Shown piece after piece: positions 23,750-36,960 of a stretch of 55,291 nt of DNA. Made by a program: the position numbers and the translations under genes. The notes beneath the pieces are model-generated. The model was not told the origin of the DNA. It did not search any database and saw nothing but the letters and a program-made list of their open reading frames with translations. Origin of the DNA: Setaria digitata (Eukaryota > Nematoda > Chromadorea > Rhabditida > Setariidae). Where the stretch lies: the NCBI GenBank assembly GCA_003640385.1, contig RCAB01000422.1, forward strand, positions 1-55,291. The letters are read 5' to 3'. Position 1 is the first letter of the stretch; every line of letters begins with the position of its first letter.

Positions 23750-26605
23750 CTGAATTTTAATTACTCAGCTAACCGCTAATAAATTCATTCTTTAAAAAAG
23801 AAAAAAAAAAATCAAAATTCTTCAGAGAAGAGGATTGTTTAAAAAAAAAAAAAAAAAAAATCGAATTTACATTTCAAAATCCATGCAAACAAATTTAAAT
23901 AATTCGTTTCAGGAAGAGAAGGAAGAAAAAAAAAAAGATAAAATTGATATGATTGAAATCTTAAAATTAAAAAAAAAAAAAAAGAAGAAGAAAAACAAAA
24001 TCAATTAATTGGCTAACTTGTCATCAGGATTTTAAAGAATGATAATGGATCAAGAATGGTTAAAGCAGCAAAATTGATTTTCAATCGCTGATGTCATCGA
24101 TCAAATTAATTGTCATTGCTCTGTTGACATTTTAATCCTTAAAAAAAAAGTGAAATTTCTTTTATTGTGGAGCGAAATGTCCTCATTCTTTTTTCCTATC
24201 AAAATTCCAACTGCTTCGCTAAATTTGATGGAAAACTTTAAAATTAGACGAATTTGAAAGGAAAAATTACTTTTTTTTTTAAAGAAAAAAAAAGTAATAA
24301 AAAAGTTAAAAAATAATTTTTTTTTTTTTTTTAAACATAGATGCTGAAAATTTGCATCATGATAAGAAAATCATACTATAAATTAAATGTACATTTCGGG
24401 TAACAGAATTGATAACCGATAATTCATTTCAATGTTTATATCAAATATAACGTACAGTGATAATCATGATTATGAAAAGAAAATATGTCGCATTTGCAAT
24501 CTAAGAAGTACACAGAGATTTTTGTTCCTCAACAAAAAGTAATTAATGCTTGCATAATGCTACCAAGAGATCAGATTAAGCGCAATTTAGATGGAACTAA
24601 ATTAGTGGATAAGAGGAAAAAGTGAATTTGTAAAATATCATCTTGAAACATATTCAGTAAAAAGTTTGATGAAATTTATATCATGCTTTTGTAAAATTTA
24701 GTTAATTTTTAAAGTGAATAAATTGAACAAAAAAAAAAAAAATCTATAAAGATAATTATTTAAATACAAAAGCACTATATTGGTAATTAAATTGCATATT
24801 TCTCTTTTTTTTTTTTTTTTTTTCATTCAATATATATAATAGATATTAAAAAATAAATAAAAAATTTACTTCTTTTTTTTTTTTTCATTTAAAAAAATTC
24901 GATGTAACATTTCGCAAAATGAACAAAAATAAATCAAGGAATGATTTAATAAATTCTTGTTTTTTAATTAAATTTTTCAAATGCTGCTGTAAAATTCACA
25001 AAAGAAAGCAATCAGTTTGCCTTACGGCGTTCGACTAAATCAACTCGTATTATGAGTCAAGAAAGAAACTAGCTTAGCATTAATCTCATATCGTCTTTCT
25101 CTTCGGATACTTAAGTAAACTAAAGACGGGCTAGAACAGAATGGAGAAGAAGAATTTTTAATTGTTGATCAAATATTTTACAAAAATAAAACTGGGCGTT
25201 GTATTTGTCTCCTTCAACTACTAAAATATCTGCCGTCTAATTCAAATGCTGAAACACGGGAAGAGTTGGAAGTATATTTACCTCAGATATTAGTATAACT
25301 ACAATAAATATTATTATTTTCTATTATTAACAATTATTAATTACCAACTATCATTATTATTGTTATTATTATTATTATTTATATTTTTATTCTTATTTTT
25401 ACTTTTATTTTTATTGCTACTGTTATTAACTTACTGCATTTCTTACATATGAATGAAAAATTGAAATTTTTAGTTGGATGGATTAATATTGTGTTAAATT
25501 TTAAATTTGATAATTTTTTTAGGATTAATTTTGGTCATTAACAAATCTATAAATAAAATTATATTTTAGAATGCAAAAAGCTCTTATTAAGACAAATCAA
25601 TTCCTTTCTTTCATTTTCTAGCAATTTTAGCAATTTCAGGTGTGAGACAAAAAGCTGAACAGTATTATTACTTCCGGGGCTTAATGTGTTATTATAAATG
25701 TTACGTTTGATTTGATACGTTTAGTATTCAAATTAGCAAATAATGCAATCAATGAGCTTTAATCAATCAAATAATGTGAAATTTGTCGGAATCGATCGAA
25801 GCGTACTTTTCGGCGCACAGAATAGTGTGCATTTTTCGGCATGCAATAAATAAATGATTAATTCTAGATCTGTGAGCGGATTTTTTTTTTTTAATGTGTG
25901 GGAAAAACGCGCATTTGTTGATGTTGATAGATAAAAAAAGAAAAAAATTTCAAAAACATCAAGGAAGAGCGCATTTTTCGACTCGTAAAGAAGGGCAAAA
26001 GTTTTCAATTCCATTCAATAACACAAGCAATTTAGGCAATCTCTTCGGCAATTTCACCTTTTGTCACACGCCATAAAATCTAATCTGTTCCGATTTATGT
26101 TAGTTATATCATGCTGCTGTCGCATTGCTATTTTCAAGTGATTTATTTAATCGAAATGACAAAACAAATAATTGTTATTAATCAGATGCTTATCATTTAA
26201 TCACAAACTGATAATATACTTGCAGAAAAAAAAGATAACAATTAAACGAAGGAAGTAAAATTATCAGTGATATTTTAGAAGAGCATAGCATTGCATAAAT
26301 AAAAGTGAGAAAAAATTCAAAATAAGGAATAAATTGATGAATTTCAAACTCTTTTTCACTTCATCAGTTACAACAGTAAAACATTAGCTATGAAAATTTT
26401 TGTGATTAAATTTTTGATTCATTTTCGTGGTATTATTTTGATCAGTGTAATGAAATGATTAAGCGCCGTAATTAAGCGTAATAATTTGTTTCAAAATTTT
26501 TTTAAAATAAACTTTGTTTCACTGCACTTTTCTCCGTTATGATATATTTTATGCTAATTGATTGATTGCAAAAATAAAATTAATATAAAACGTAGAAAAA
26601 AAATG
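23750..26605. other. Spacer between the orphan gene and the Ig gene
   Basis: Nothing certain. It should hold the missing 5' exon(s) of the gene to the left. Two minus-strand open stretches (about 24140-24225 and 25585-25660) follow plausible acceptors but have no usable donor. About 25010-25150 and 25790-26000 are less AT-rich; the latter has several 'gcgcattt' and 'gtgcattt' words. TA- and GATAA-rich sequence is common. Confidence 0.5.
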
Positions 26606-26635
26606 TTTATTATTTATTTATTTATTTATTTATTT
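26606..26635. repeat. TTTA tetranucleotide repeat with polyadenylation signals
   Basis: About seven TTTA units. On the minus strand they supply overlapping AATAAA signals, about 245 bases beyond the stop of the Ig gene, so they may mark its 3' end. Confidence 0.6.
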
Positions 26636-26853
26636 TTTTCAACAAAGAAAAATATAAATGTAAAAAGAAATCGAAGATGAAAATGAAAAAAAAAAAAAAT
26701 GCATTTATACGATCTCAATTGGTTAAAATGAATTCAACAAAATGATGCAATATTTTAAAATTGTTATTTAAATTAACGAAAGGAAAAATATCTAAAGAAT
26801 AAAAAAAAAAATTTACGAATGTGTAATTTCTAGTTCTTTTTCACGAATAACTT

Positions 26854-29800
26854 TCATACATCAGCTATATAGGTTGATGGATTTTTATTTCTCAAAATTA
26901 CTGAACATGATGAAAGTGTTCGTCCAATACGATTTCGTGCTATCGCAATATATTTACCTTCATCATCTACAGTACAACGATTAATTCGTACCATCCAGAA
27001 ATCGTTATTTCGGTCGATAGCTGCAAACGAAAACATTTCAAAAATGATAGTTTTGAAATTGGAAATTAAATTTGAAATTAAATTTTTTTCTGCTATTTTG
27101 ATTTATTCGAACATATATAATTTGTTTTTTTTTTTTTTTGGCTTTTATAAATAATTGCAGAGAAATACGTTCTCGTTCATGGTTTCTTTCTAATCTTTTA
27201 AATTTTACAAAAATTTTTGGATTTGAATTTTTTAGATGTAAAGAATGTAAGCATTTGCAATCATCATTTCTTCTTGACTTCCTTCCATATAATAATAACT
27301 CAAAATATCCAATGTTACTTGTTTTTTTTTTTTTTTTTTCTCGTCACCTATAAAGGTGAATATCCTAATGATGTGAAAATTTCAATTAAAAGATTACAAA
27401 GAGAAGAAAAAGACAAAGAAATTTCAGATCAGTTAATTTTTTAACATTTCTACAAAGAAAAATAAATGATATGATAAGAAGGAGAAAAAAAAAAAAAGGA
27501 AATAATTCTCGCATAAATTTTGTTGCTACCTTTTTCCTTTTCAACTTTTTCCAATTCTTCTCTTTCCCTTTTTAAATTTTAATCATAAAATATTTGAAAA
27601 TTTACTTATACGTTGATTACTAACAATACGACGATTACGAAAATGAAAAGTAACATATGGTGTTGGATAGCCTGAAACTTGGCAAGCCAGACGTAGACAA
27701 TCGTTGATTTCTTCAAATTCCAAAAGCTGAAGAAATTGTGGCTCAATACCAGCCATATCATCATCTGCAATCAAGAGGAAAGCAATGAAATAAATGGGAT
27801 TAAGACTTGGCGCATCATATCGTTTATCACTTATCATTTATCATTATGATAAGCTTGAACAGTTCCTACAAATTAATGTGCACATTTGCAATAGCAATTT
27901 CTTCCGGTATCTTTCTTTCCCAAGAGATACAGGAACATGCTATATTACATATGATACCATTTAAATTTTAATTAATTGAGGCTAATTTCCAATATCAATT
28001 TCTTCCATTAATTCTTCTGGATGATTGGTACCAGATCATCTATCTTTTCACAAAAATCAAACGTTTATTTAAATGAAATTTTTTTTTCTTTAGCGTATTT
28101 ATCAGCTCATAGAAATAAATTTCATTATCTGGCCTTTTCATAATTAATCAATTATTATTAGGGTTTTAATTCGGCTAAAAACTAATTACAAGTTATAGAG
28201 CATGCGAATTTCTGGAAAAAAAAAATATTTTTACGTGTTATATTTTTAGTTTTTAATTTCTTTTTTTTCTTCCGTTTAAAAAATATTCATTCATCATACG
28301 AAGTTAACAAATTCAACACATTAAACGTAGAAATAATAAATGCAATAAAATTAAGAAAAATTAAAAAAAAAAAATGCAATAAAATTAAAATTATCACTAC
28401 CATTAACATGTAAAATTGTGTTATCAGAAGCGATATAATTTTCTGCTCGTACAATACACATTATATCACCAGCATCCGTTATATTACAATCAAATATTTC
28501 CATACAACAATCAAAACCCTTTCGCCAATGGCGAAATCGTCCACCGCTTATCACCTCTTTCTTATCAATATACCATGAAACATTCAAATCCAAATCATCT
28601 GCAACGAATTTCCCTTCTCTAATTCTTTTTAATTTTTTAAATACTAAATATCTGTTCACAATTAATTTACAAATTTAAAAAATACAAATAAAATTGAAAA
28701 ATTAACTACAACATTTCTTATTTTTTGTTCATTTTTTTTTTTTTTTAAATTTCTGTTTTATTCATTTTATTAGTCAAAAAAATTTTCTTCTACTTACTTT
28801 ATGATAATATTTTCTCTCTCATTTTTCTTTTTGTCTTTACTTAATAAATTAAAATTTTTACACTACCTAATTTATTAATTCGAAAAAAAAAAAAAAATCT
28901 TCAATTGTCTACTATTTCCTTTTCCTGTTTTCTATTCGTTTGCGCCCTTTCTAAAATTTTGCGAAAATTACTTTCTAACAGTATCATATGATAGCATAAT
29001 TCAAAAGAAAATTAAAGTTTTAAATTCTTATTGCTAATTTAGAATGAAATTTATTGCTGAATTTATTTACACATTTGTTATTCCATAACGAAATGAATTG
29101 CTGCTGTCATTAAAACGATATCTTCATACACTGAACAGCGATAAGCAATTTAACAGTTTATCAGCATTGTTAGTGATAAGGAACATTGTTAGTGATATAT
29201 TAAGCATAAAATTTAGAAAAAAAAAAAATTGATTTAACATAAAATTCATTACCTTACTATAAATTGAAATGCTTGCAATGAGGCTATTATCTTAATTCTA
29301 AAAGCTAATTACTTTTTCAATAAATATTCATTCCCAAAAATATAGCCGAAATTATGTCAATCAAATTTTGATAATCACTTAATGATTAATATTATTTAAA
29401 ATAATCATTCGTTTTAATGATTTTGGTCGAACTTTCTGTTAATTAAATCTTATCAATCTGCTAATAACATTTATTAAGCAATTAACAGTATATTAATTAA
29501 GTATTACCAGAAATGATTGCCCCAAGCAATATAACCATATCACCAGTACGTACATTCATCTCTTTCTTTAACATTTTTACAGTTAATCCTTTTGATGACA
29601 TTTCGCCACTGCGAAGGAAACTTTTCGATCCCTGCAAAACTAATCTCATACCTTTTTTACAATACCTATCTTAATGATAAAAATATCTGAAAGTCCAATG
29701 AGTAATTATATCAATTCAATAATAAAAATAAATTCCAATTTTGACAAATTAAACTTCATATTTTATCAAGCAAATTAAATGTGTAAATTTTACAGCTGTA

Positions 29801-32800
29801 GAAAACAACGAATCAATTCGCTGAAATCGTTTTCGATCGAATTCATCCTTCGGAAAGATATTCTTCAGCAATTTTATTTCCTTGCTTAATGTGTTTGTGT
29901 TGGAAGATTGTCGATTGCTCTGTACAAATTGTAAAGTAAATTCAAATTTAAATAGCAAACTTTGGATATATTTAGCCAAATTTAAGTATATTTATTCTAA
30001 CTAATAATTGTTTTTTAGTAACTTTTTTTTCTTTTCATTTTTTTTTTGCTTTTTTTTCCCCTCCTCCTCCATATTAGTTAGCTGATGGAAATGAATGGAA
30101 TAGAAATCAGTAATGAAGATGGATCGGAAAAATTAATTGTCTTTTACCTAATAAGCATACATTTGAAATGAAATAATTATGCTAAATTATACAGTCATAA
30201 TTTATCAAATAATTAGCACATTGTCAATTTTACGTGAAATAAAATAACTTATTTTGTAGTGGACAGCCTGAAATAAGAAAGGAAAACAAAATGGCTAATT
30301 ATAATTATTTCTTGATCAATTAATTTAAACAACAGAAACCTGATCGAAGCTTTCAGATATTCGATTTTTGCCAACTATTTTTTCACTTCTTGATTTAAAT
30401 TCCAATGAATTTATTTCATTGGTAGCCATCTTAATGATTGCAGTCTTTTTCGATGCCTGCAAAACCGAAGCTGACAAAATGGTAATTACACTAAACATAA
30501 TCGCTTGGTGGTAATTAATTAATACAATTGTAAATTTTAATTTATATTAAAAATATTTTGTTTTTTTGAATTGCTTCTAATTGTTATCAGAATTAAATCA
30601 TTTCAATTTTAACAATCAAATAAGACACCGCCAAACAATGAAATGATAGCTAGTATATTAGCTTATCATGTTAATTTAGCTCCTAATACTCCTCATACTG
30701 ATATTATTTATTAAAATATTAACTGCTGTGGGAAAAAAAAAAATGAAGAAAATTATTAGCGAAAAAAAAAAAAAAATTATTTAGCGAATGTAATTGAATA
30801 AATTAATCTCTTTAAGCAAACATTAAATACTGTAAATTTAATTAAAATTGCATGAAAAATTCAGCAAAAATTTAATTGAATGAAATAAATGTTAAAAAAA
30901 AAAAAAAAATGAATTCAATAAAAAGTAAAGAAATGGTGGAATTAGAGAATTGTTTCCAAATGATCAGTGATGAAAAATGTTACTTACGTAATTTTCATGC
31001 AAATAATTTAAAAAAAAAAAAAAATAAATAAATAAAATAAAAAGAACGAGAAAAATGTTAATAAATTATAAAATGAAAAATATTAAAAGATTTTTAATGA
31101 TCAAGCAAGCAATAATGTAGGCGAAAAATATTACCATAACGGAAATGACGGCATTTGTGAGAAGTAGGAAATAATCATTTTGATGTCTTTTTAGAGCACA
31201 TTCAACCATATAATTCTTATTTGCAATCAACTGGAAAATTTTGTTAACTTTTAAATTTTTCAAAAATTTTAGCCATTTTTTTTTTCACCTCTTAATTAGA
31301 AATAAATAATTTTATTTTATTTTTTATTTATTTCATTTTATAGGTGACAAAATATCCTAAATGATAAGATAAAATTCGTACTTGCATTAAGAATTACTTC
31401 TAAATTTTGTCAAAATTTTAATCTGTTAACGAAAATTAAATGATTTTTATCTTTTTCTTTCGTTTTTCTTTTTTTTTTTCTACATTTATTAATAGAAATA
31501 GCGATGAAGCGCTAAGAATATTTCCGAAAATTTTTTTTTTCCAATTATTTGTAATTATTTAATTGTGATTCAGTAATAATTGCGAACAGTAATTTAATTA
31601 TAATTGCAACTATTTGCGCTAATTACAACTATTTTAGTTCAATTAGAAAACTTTTGCAAGTTTTTAGGTACGCATACTTATGAGGGCTTAATTAAAATCA
31701 AATAACTTATATGCTTAATTGACTTAATTAAAATCATCATCTGAATATTCATATGCTATAATTTAGTACAATGAAATGATCAATCATGTAGTGATACATT
31801 TTACAAAATACGTGTGTGAGTTTTACTTAAATACTTAAAAACTGCACATAAATAATTTTTATTTAAACACTAAAATACTATAAGCATGTTCATGCACTTA
31901 GAAGTAATACTTATGTGAAATTTTTAAATGATTTAATTTAAATTATCTCTTATTTCATATAACTCATAATAAGAATTATTTAATTATCGAAAAAAATCAT
32001 GTTTATGTGTTTTTTTTTTATTTTTCTTAAAATTTGATTAAAAAGTTTGCTTATTCGTCATTCCTTTTAGGCTATCTAGCACTCATTTTCACTTACGCAT
32101 ACATTCACGTGGAATTTTCTCGTTTGATCAGTGAAAAATCGTTTACTTCGATATCACTGATAATGTCATCAATGTACTGAAATGGCTTCATTGAATTGTA
32201 GGTTGATAATGCTTGAAATAATTTTTGGCCACATTTTTCCAATACTCCTCCACCTGTTTAAACAGAATATTTCTAAGTTTTATGAATTGTTATTTAAATT
32301 TGCATTTTAAAAATTTGCAAATTATCCTAAAAGAAATCGATCAGTATGAAAATAATAATCAGTGTGGATTTGATGCAATTAAAAAAAAAAAAGAAAAAAT
32401 CAATCAATCAATCAGTATAATAATAGTGATCCGTATAATTTTTTGCTCAGCAGGTTGCAGATATGTAGCGATCATTTAAAATGTTTCATGCAAAGAGAAA
32501 TGCAGGTAAAGGTTCAGGTAAGAGTCATCAAAAAAAAAAAAGTTCAGATAAAAATAAAGCATAAAAAACGTAAAAATTATTATTGCAAGTAAAAATTACG
32601 TCATAAAAAAATGAAAGTAAATAAAGTTATTTCATCAAAAAAGAAAAAAAAAAAGCAGAAATGAGAAGAGAAGAAAAGTAATAGCGTGAAATAATTTTTG
32701 AAAATAATGTAATAGCAAAAAAAAAAAAAAAAAAGTGAATAATAATTTTAAATTAAAATTGGAAATAAGCTGACAGAAATAAATACAAATTTTAGTGAGC

Positions 32801-34601
32801 CATTTCAAAAAAAAAAAAAAAAAAAAAAGGATATTTAATTATGTAAATTTTTCTATATTTCACTTACAGGTTGAAAAATTTAACACATAAACGGTATCNC
32901 TGACAGAAATAAATACAAATTTTAGTGAGCCATTTCAAAAAAAAAAAAAAAAAAAGGATATTTAATTATGCAAATTTTTCTATATTTCACTTACAGGTTG
33001 AAAAATTTAACACATAAACGGTATCTATTTGTACGCCCAATTTATAAATAATATGCAATTCCAGTGTTGCTCTTAAATACCATCCATCCTGTAATTATTA
33101 TTATTTCTAAATTTCATCATATTTTTTAAAGCAATTGAAATTTCAATTTAAAAAATTAAATAGTTGAAAAATGTTATCAGATAGGATTACAAAAAAAAAA
33201 AGCGAAAGAAAAATGAAGACGAAAATTTATACAATCAATTAGTTCTTATTTACTAAAAAATGTAAAAAAAAAAGTAAAAAAGAACTTCACCATCTCTTTT
33301 TTTAACCATTAATGTTTTTTTTTAAAAAAAAAGATTTGTAAATTTTTCTTTTTTTTTTTCGAAAAAATTTCAAATTAAAGAATTTATTTTTATAGTTAAA
33401 AATTTACATTATCATTAATGCATGGACATTTGCACAAATATTTCGCATGGCCAAATTGTTCCACTTTGAATGGACACAAAATTAGCCATTCCTTATGTTT
33501 TCGTTCCACATAACTTAAAATGAAAATTAGAAACCTATAATAAATTATTTTGCTTATTGAATTTAAATTTTCACAGCTTAATTAAGTTTTTTGCAAATTT
33601 AATTTTATTAAAAAAAAAAAAACGTTGCTTTTTTTTTATTTCACTTCTGTAATATTGTTTTAAAAAATTTTTTCCTTAGATTATTTTAAATACTTTAAAA
33701 AAAAAACAAAAAAATTTAAAAATATCATGATGCTGTAAATCATTAATTAGCAGCATTAAAATGATATTTCATAATTAGTTAGTAGTAAATAGAGATGATA
33801 GCACTTAAATAAGATGGATTAATTAATAGTCTTTTCACAAAATATTCACCATTAATTAAAAGGAAATAATTATATTTCACAAATTAGTAAAGCAGTCTTT
33901 TACTTTCTGATAGTGCAGAATTTGCATGATCCTTTGTGATCGATACATTTATCAAGTGAAAGTGGATGAGATTGATCAATTTGCCGAGAATCTATCAGTT
34001 GATTAATTAGTTGCAAACAAATCTGACAATGTGAGTCTTTAATTAATTGTTTCGTTAATACAATGCTTTCTGCTTCCTAAAAATTTCTACGTAAAAAAAA
34101 AAAGCAACATTTCTTTAATTTCAGTTAATTTTTAAATTACGTAAATTCTATACGATTTTGAAACATTCTTCTCTATACTTTTTTTTTTTTTTTTTTTTCT
34201 ATATAAATTGCGTAATAGTTTTTCCATGAAATTTAGAATTCTAATATAGAGGAAAATCAACAAATATGCTGATAATTTTACAAACTGAATGAAATTTATG
34301 AAAAATACAAATCTCGTTTAATTTTTAAATAATATTTTTTTTTTCTTTCAAACTTACATTATGTATAAAATTAATTGACGAACGCTTTAAATTCTTCTCC
34401 TATCCTGGCTCTATTATATAATTATTAATTAGATAAAAATTTTTTTTGGAATTACTTAATTAATTTGAAGAAAAAAAGAAAAGATCAATCGATAACCGTT
34501 GCACGTAATCTTTGCAATGTTTCATATTTAATTTTAAAATCTTCAGCAACAATTCGAACAAATTCTTGAAGTTGCTGCTCGTTTAATACCGTCAAATCCA
34601 T
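26854..34601 (-). CDS. Cys/His-rich N-terminal domain plus two Ig-like domains (11-exon model)
   Basis: Exons: 34601-34497, 34076-33904, 33513-33408, 33088-32995, 32253-32147, 31230-31135, 30456-30340, 29919-29794, 29631-29508, 28613-28401, 27764-27606, 27020-26854 (12 coding segments, 528 residues, TGA stop). All join in phase. Residues 52-89 read C-x2-C-x23-C-x2-H-x3-C-x2-C, like a treble-clef zinc site; Cys 106, 120, 122 and 124 follow. Residues about 325-420 and 424-525 are I-set Ig-like: 'VSWYID' and 'TDAGDIMCIVRAEN' in the first, 'LRLACQVSGYPTPYVTF' and 'DDEGKYIAIARN' in the second. Each domain has only one of the two usual disulphide Cys (absent from strand B of the first and strand F of the second), as in intracellular muscle-type Ig domains. 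No signal peptide. Weak points: the acceptor at 28613 is poor ('gagaag'). The exon at 31230 could instead read through to a TAA at 31066 with a hydrophobic tail, splitting the model in two with a second start at Met 238 (30425). The last exon could also splice at 'GAT|gtatga'. Confidence 0.62.
32770..33026. repeat. N-flanked 128-base duplication touching an exon
   Basis: 32770-32898 and 32900-33026 are near-identical, differing in an A run and one base ('atgtaaatt' against 'atgcaaatt'). The right copy contains the 3' end and GTAAGT donor of the exon 33088-32995, so a partial second copy of that exon end appears at 32874-32898. It is almost surely an unmerged contig overlap, not a duplicated exon. 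Confidence 0.9.
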
Positions 34602-35936
34602 TGCAATTTAATAATCACTCCATCTGACCTTCAAAATTTCCATTCTCTTTTAAAATTTCAATGCCATCCTTAAAATACATGCAAATTTTAGAATAACATT
34701 TGTCTCAGGGGAAAAAAGTTTTATTATTAAATGGATCAATTTGTGTAAACATTTCATCTACAGCTATTAAATGACTGATAAAAATTATCAGCTTGCAGAA
34801 AAGAAAAAAAAAAAAAAAAAAAACAAGTCTTACTGAAGCGATTAATCAATTAACATAGGCATTCCATTTATGGCTATCAAGTGAATGATAAAAATTATCA
34901 CTTTAAACTTAAAAAGAAAGAATAAACAAACAAAAAAATAAAAATAATTTAGGAAGACAAGGTAAAAGAGAATAAAATTGACATCCATTTTTTAAAATAT
35001 TTGACTTTTTTTGATTTCCGATTCAATTTAATCGCAAGTGGTTCTCAAATGTTTTGCAAACTTCTGAGAAGCTTTTAACAAAAAAGAAAAAAAAGAATGA
35101 AATTTTCAAATTATAAGTCAACTGAGAAGCATACATATACTAAGGAGCTTATCAAAAAATAAACTTAAGCATTGTGATAAATATTAATCAAATCTACATC
35201 TTTCTTATACTAATCTATTTAAGAATATTTTTCATTTCGAATATTTAAAATTATTCATTTTAAATTTCGAAGAAAAAAAAATTTTTTTTTTTTAAAGAGA
35301 ACAGGAAACAAACAATTGACAAAAATCGTTGCTGATATTGTTGCTGTTTGAAAATACAAAAATTGAATAACAAATCAGTTCATATAATTGTTTGCATTTT
35401 TTATTTTCCGAAAAGGAAAAAAAAAAAAAAAAATTTATTTTTGCTAAAATCAATTCGCTCTTTTTCACTTTCTCACTTTCGATTTTTCCACCCTGCTTTC
35501 CCGCATTTTGGATGTTATCAAGAAATAATCTTTGTTATTGCTTTTATTTAAAAATATTTAAAAATGTGCTATTTATGCATACAGCTGTTGTTTGTTCATA
35601 CTATTGAAAATAAAAGAACAATAATAAAGAAATTTGGCATAAACTTTTGTTTTTCGAAAATTATAAATAATTTTTTAACAAATTCAAAAATTTCTTCGTA
35701 AATGTTAAAATGAAGAAAAAAAAATCGCGCATATTTCTATTATATACTTTATAGAAATTATTCCTATTTTTTCTTTCAAGAAAAATAAAGTTTTTAAGTG
35801 TATATTTTTTCATATATATATGTATATATATTTAGCAATAAAATTAATTACATATCTTATATGGCACTTTTTTCTGAAGTAAAAGTAAATTAATTAAAAA
35901 TTACATCAAAAACTTTTTTTCCAAATTTTAACATAA

Positions 35937-36023
35937 GAAAAATTTATAATATTTTTACTGTGCAATTTAAATAAGTTACAGAAAAATTTATAATATTTTT
36001 ACTGTGCAATTTAAATAAGTTAC
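35937..36023. repeat. Tandem 44-base duplication without an N
   Basis: The 44-base unit starting 'gaaaaatttataatattttt' occurs twice head to tail (35937-35980 and 35981-36023), with only the last bases differing. With no gap between the copies it may be a true recent duplication, unlike the N-flanked cases. Confidence 0.9.
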
Positions 36024-36329
36024 GGAATTCTTTTTTTTTTCAAAAATTTCAAAATCAAATTTTTTTTTTTGTAATTAAATTTTAAAAGCATTTTCATTTC
36101 TTTTTTCATTCGGAATTTTTTTTTCTTCATTTTGCAAATTTTTTTTTTTTCCCATTTGATTCCGTGAAATGGTTTCTTAAAGAATAGGTAAAATTGAAAA
36201 GATCATTAACTGAAATAAATTGCTGTTGAATGTAAATGTAAATTAAAATGAAATTTTGTAAAAATGAAATAATTAATGCTTCGCATTTAAAGCTATGCGA
36301 ATAAAACTTTTAAAAAATTTTCACATTAA

Positions 36330-36519
36330 GCGATTGAGAAATCAATAAAAGCAATTTTTAAATTTCTCGAAAAAAAAAATTAACTTAAAATTTTGACAGA
36401 AAATTGTTCGATTGAAATTAATANGCGATTGAGAAATCAATAAAAGCAATTTTTAAATTTCTCGAAAAAAAAAAATTAACTTAAAATTTTGACAGAAAAT
36501 TGTTCGATTGAAATTAATA
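36330..36519. repeat. N-flanked 94-base duplication (probable assembly overlap)
   Basis: 'gcgattgagaaatcaataaa' onward is repeated on both sides of the N at 36424. The copies differ by one A in a homopolymer. Confidence 0.9.
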
Positions 36520-36960
36520 TTAATTAACTGATCATGAAATTGCGCTGATATCATTACAAATTTCTACAATTATATCAATGAACGAAACATGTAGTATACT
36601 GATTCAAATGAAAATAATAAAGGAATAATTATCAGAGAAAAAGAGATATTGTTGAATTTCATTTGTTAAAGAATACTAAAAGTAACAAAGTAGCACAGCT
36701 TAGAGATTGAAAAAAAAAAAAAAAAGAAAAAAGAAAAAAGGCAGAGAGAATCATACTTATCCAGAATAATAACTAAAATTTATAAATTACTACTATAACT
36801 GATGCATAAAAAAATCTTTTGAAGTTTTAGCTTTTTTTGTTATTAGTTAACAGTGAGGCAAGAACGAAAAACTAAATTGATAATAGAATCGAAATTTAAC
36901 CGTAATTAGAGCTTTTCAATGAATTAACAAATGAGATTTGGTGGAATTTATCCAATCATA

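Noticed and set aside
24140..24225. Minus-strand open stretch after 'atttag'
   Set aside because: No donor follows in frame and the phase does not link the Ig and orphan genes.
25585..25660. Minus-strand open stretch of about 30 codons after 'tgttcag'
   Set aside because: No GT donor before the stop codon and no similarity recognised.
30240..30262. Possible minus-strand microexon between the exons at 30340 and 29919
   Set aside because: It has an acceptor and a GT, but would leave in phase 1 while the next exon needs phase 0.
32874..32898. Second copy of an exon end with a GTAAGT donor
   Set aside because: Part of an N-flanked duplication, so taken as an assembly artefact.
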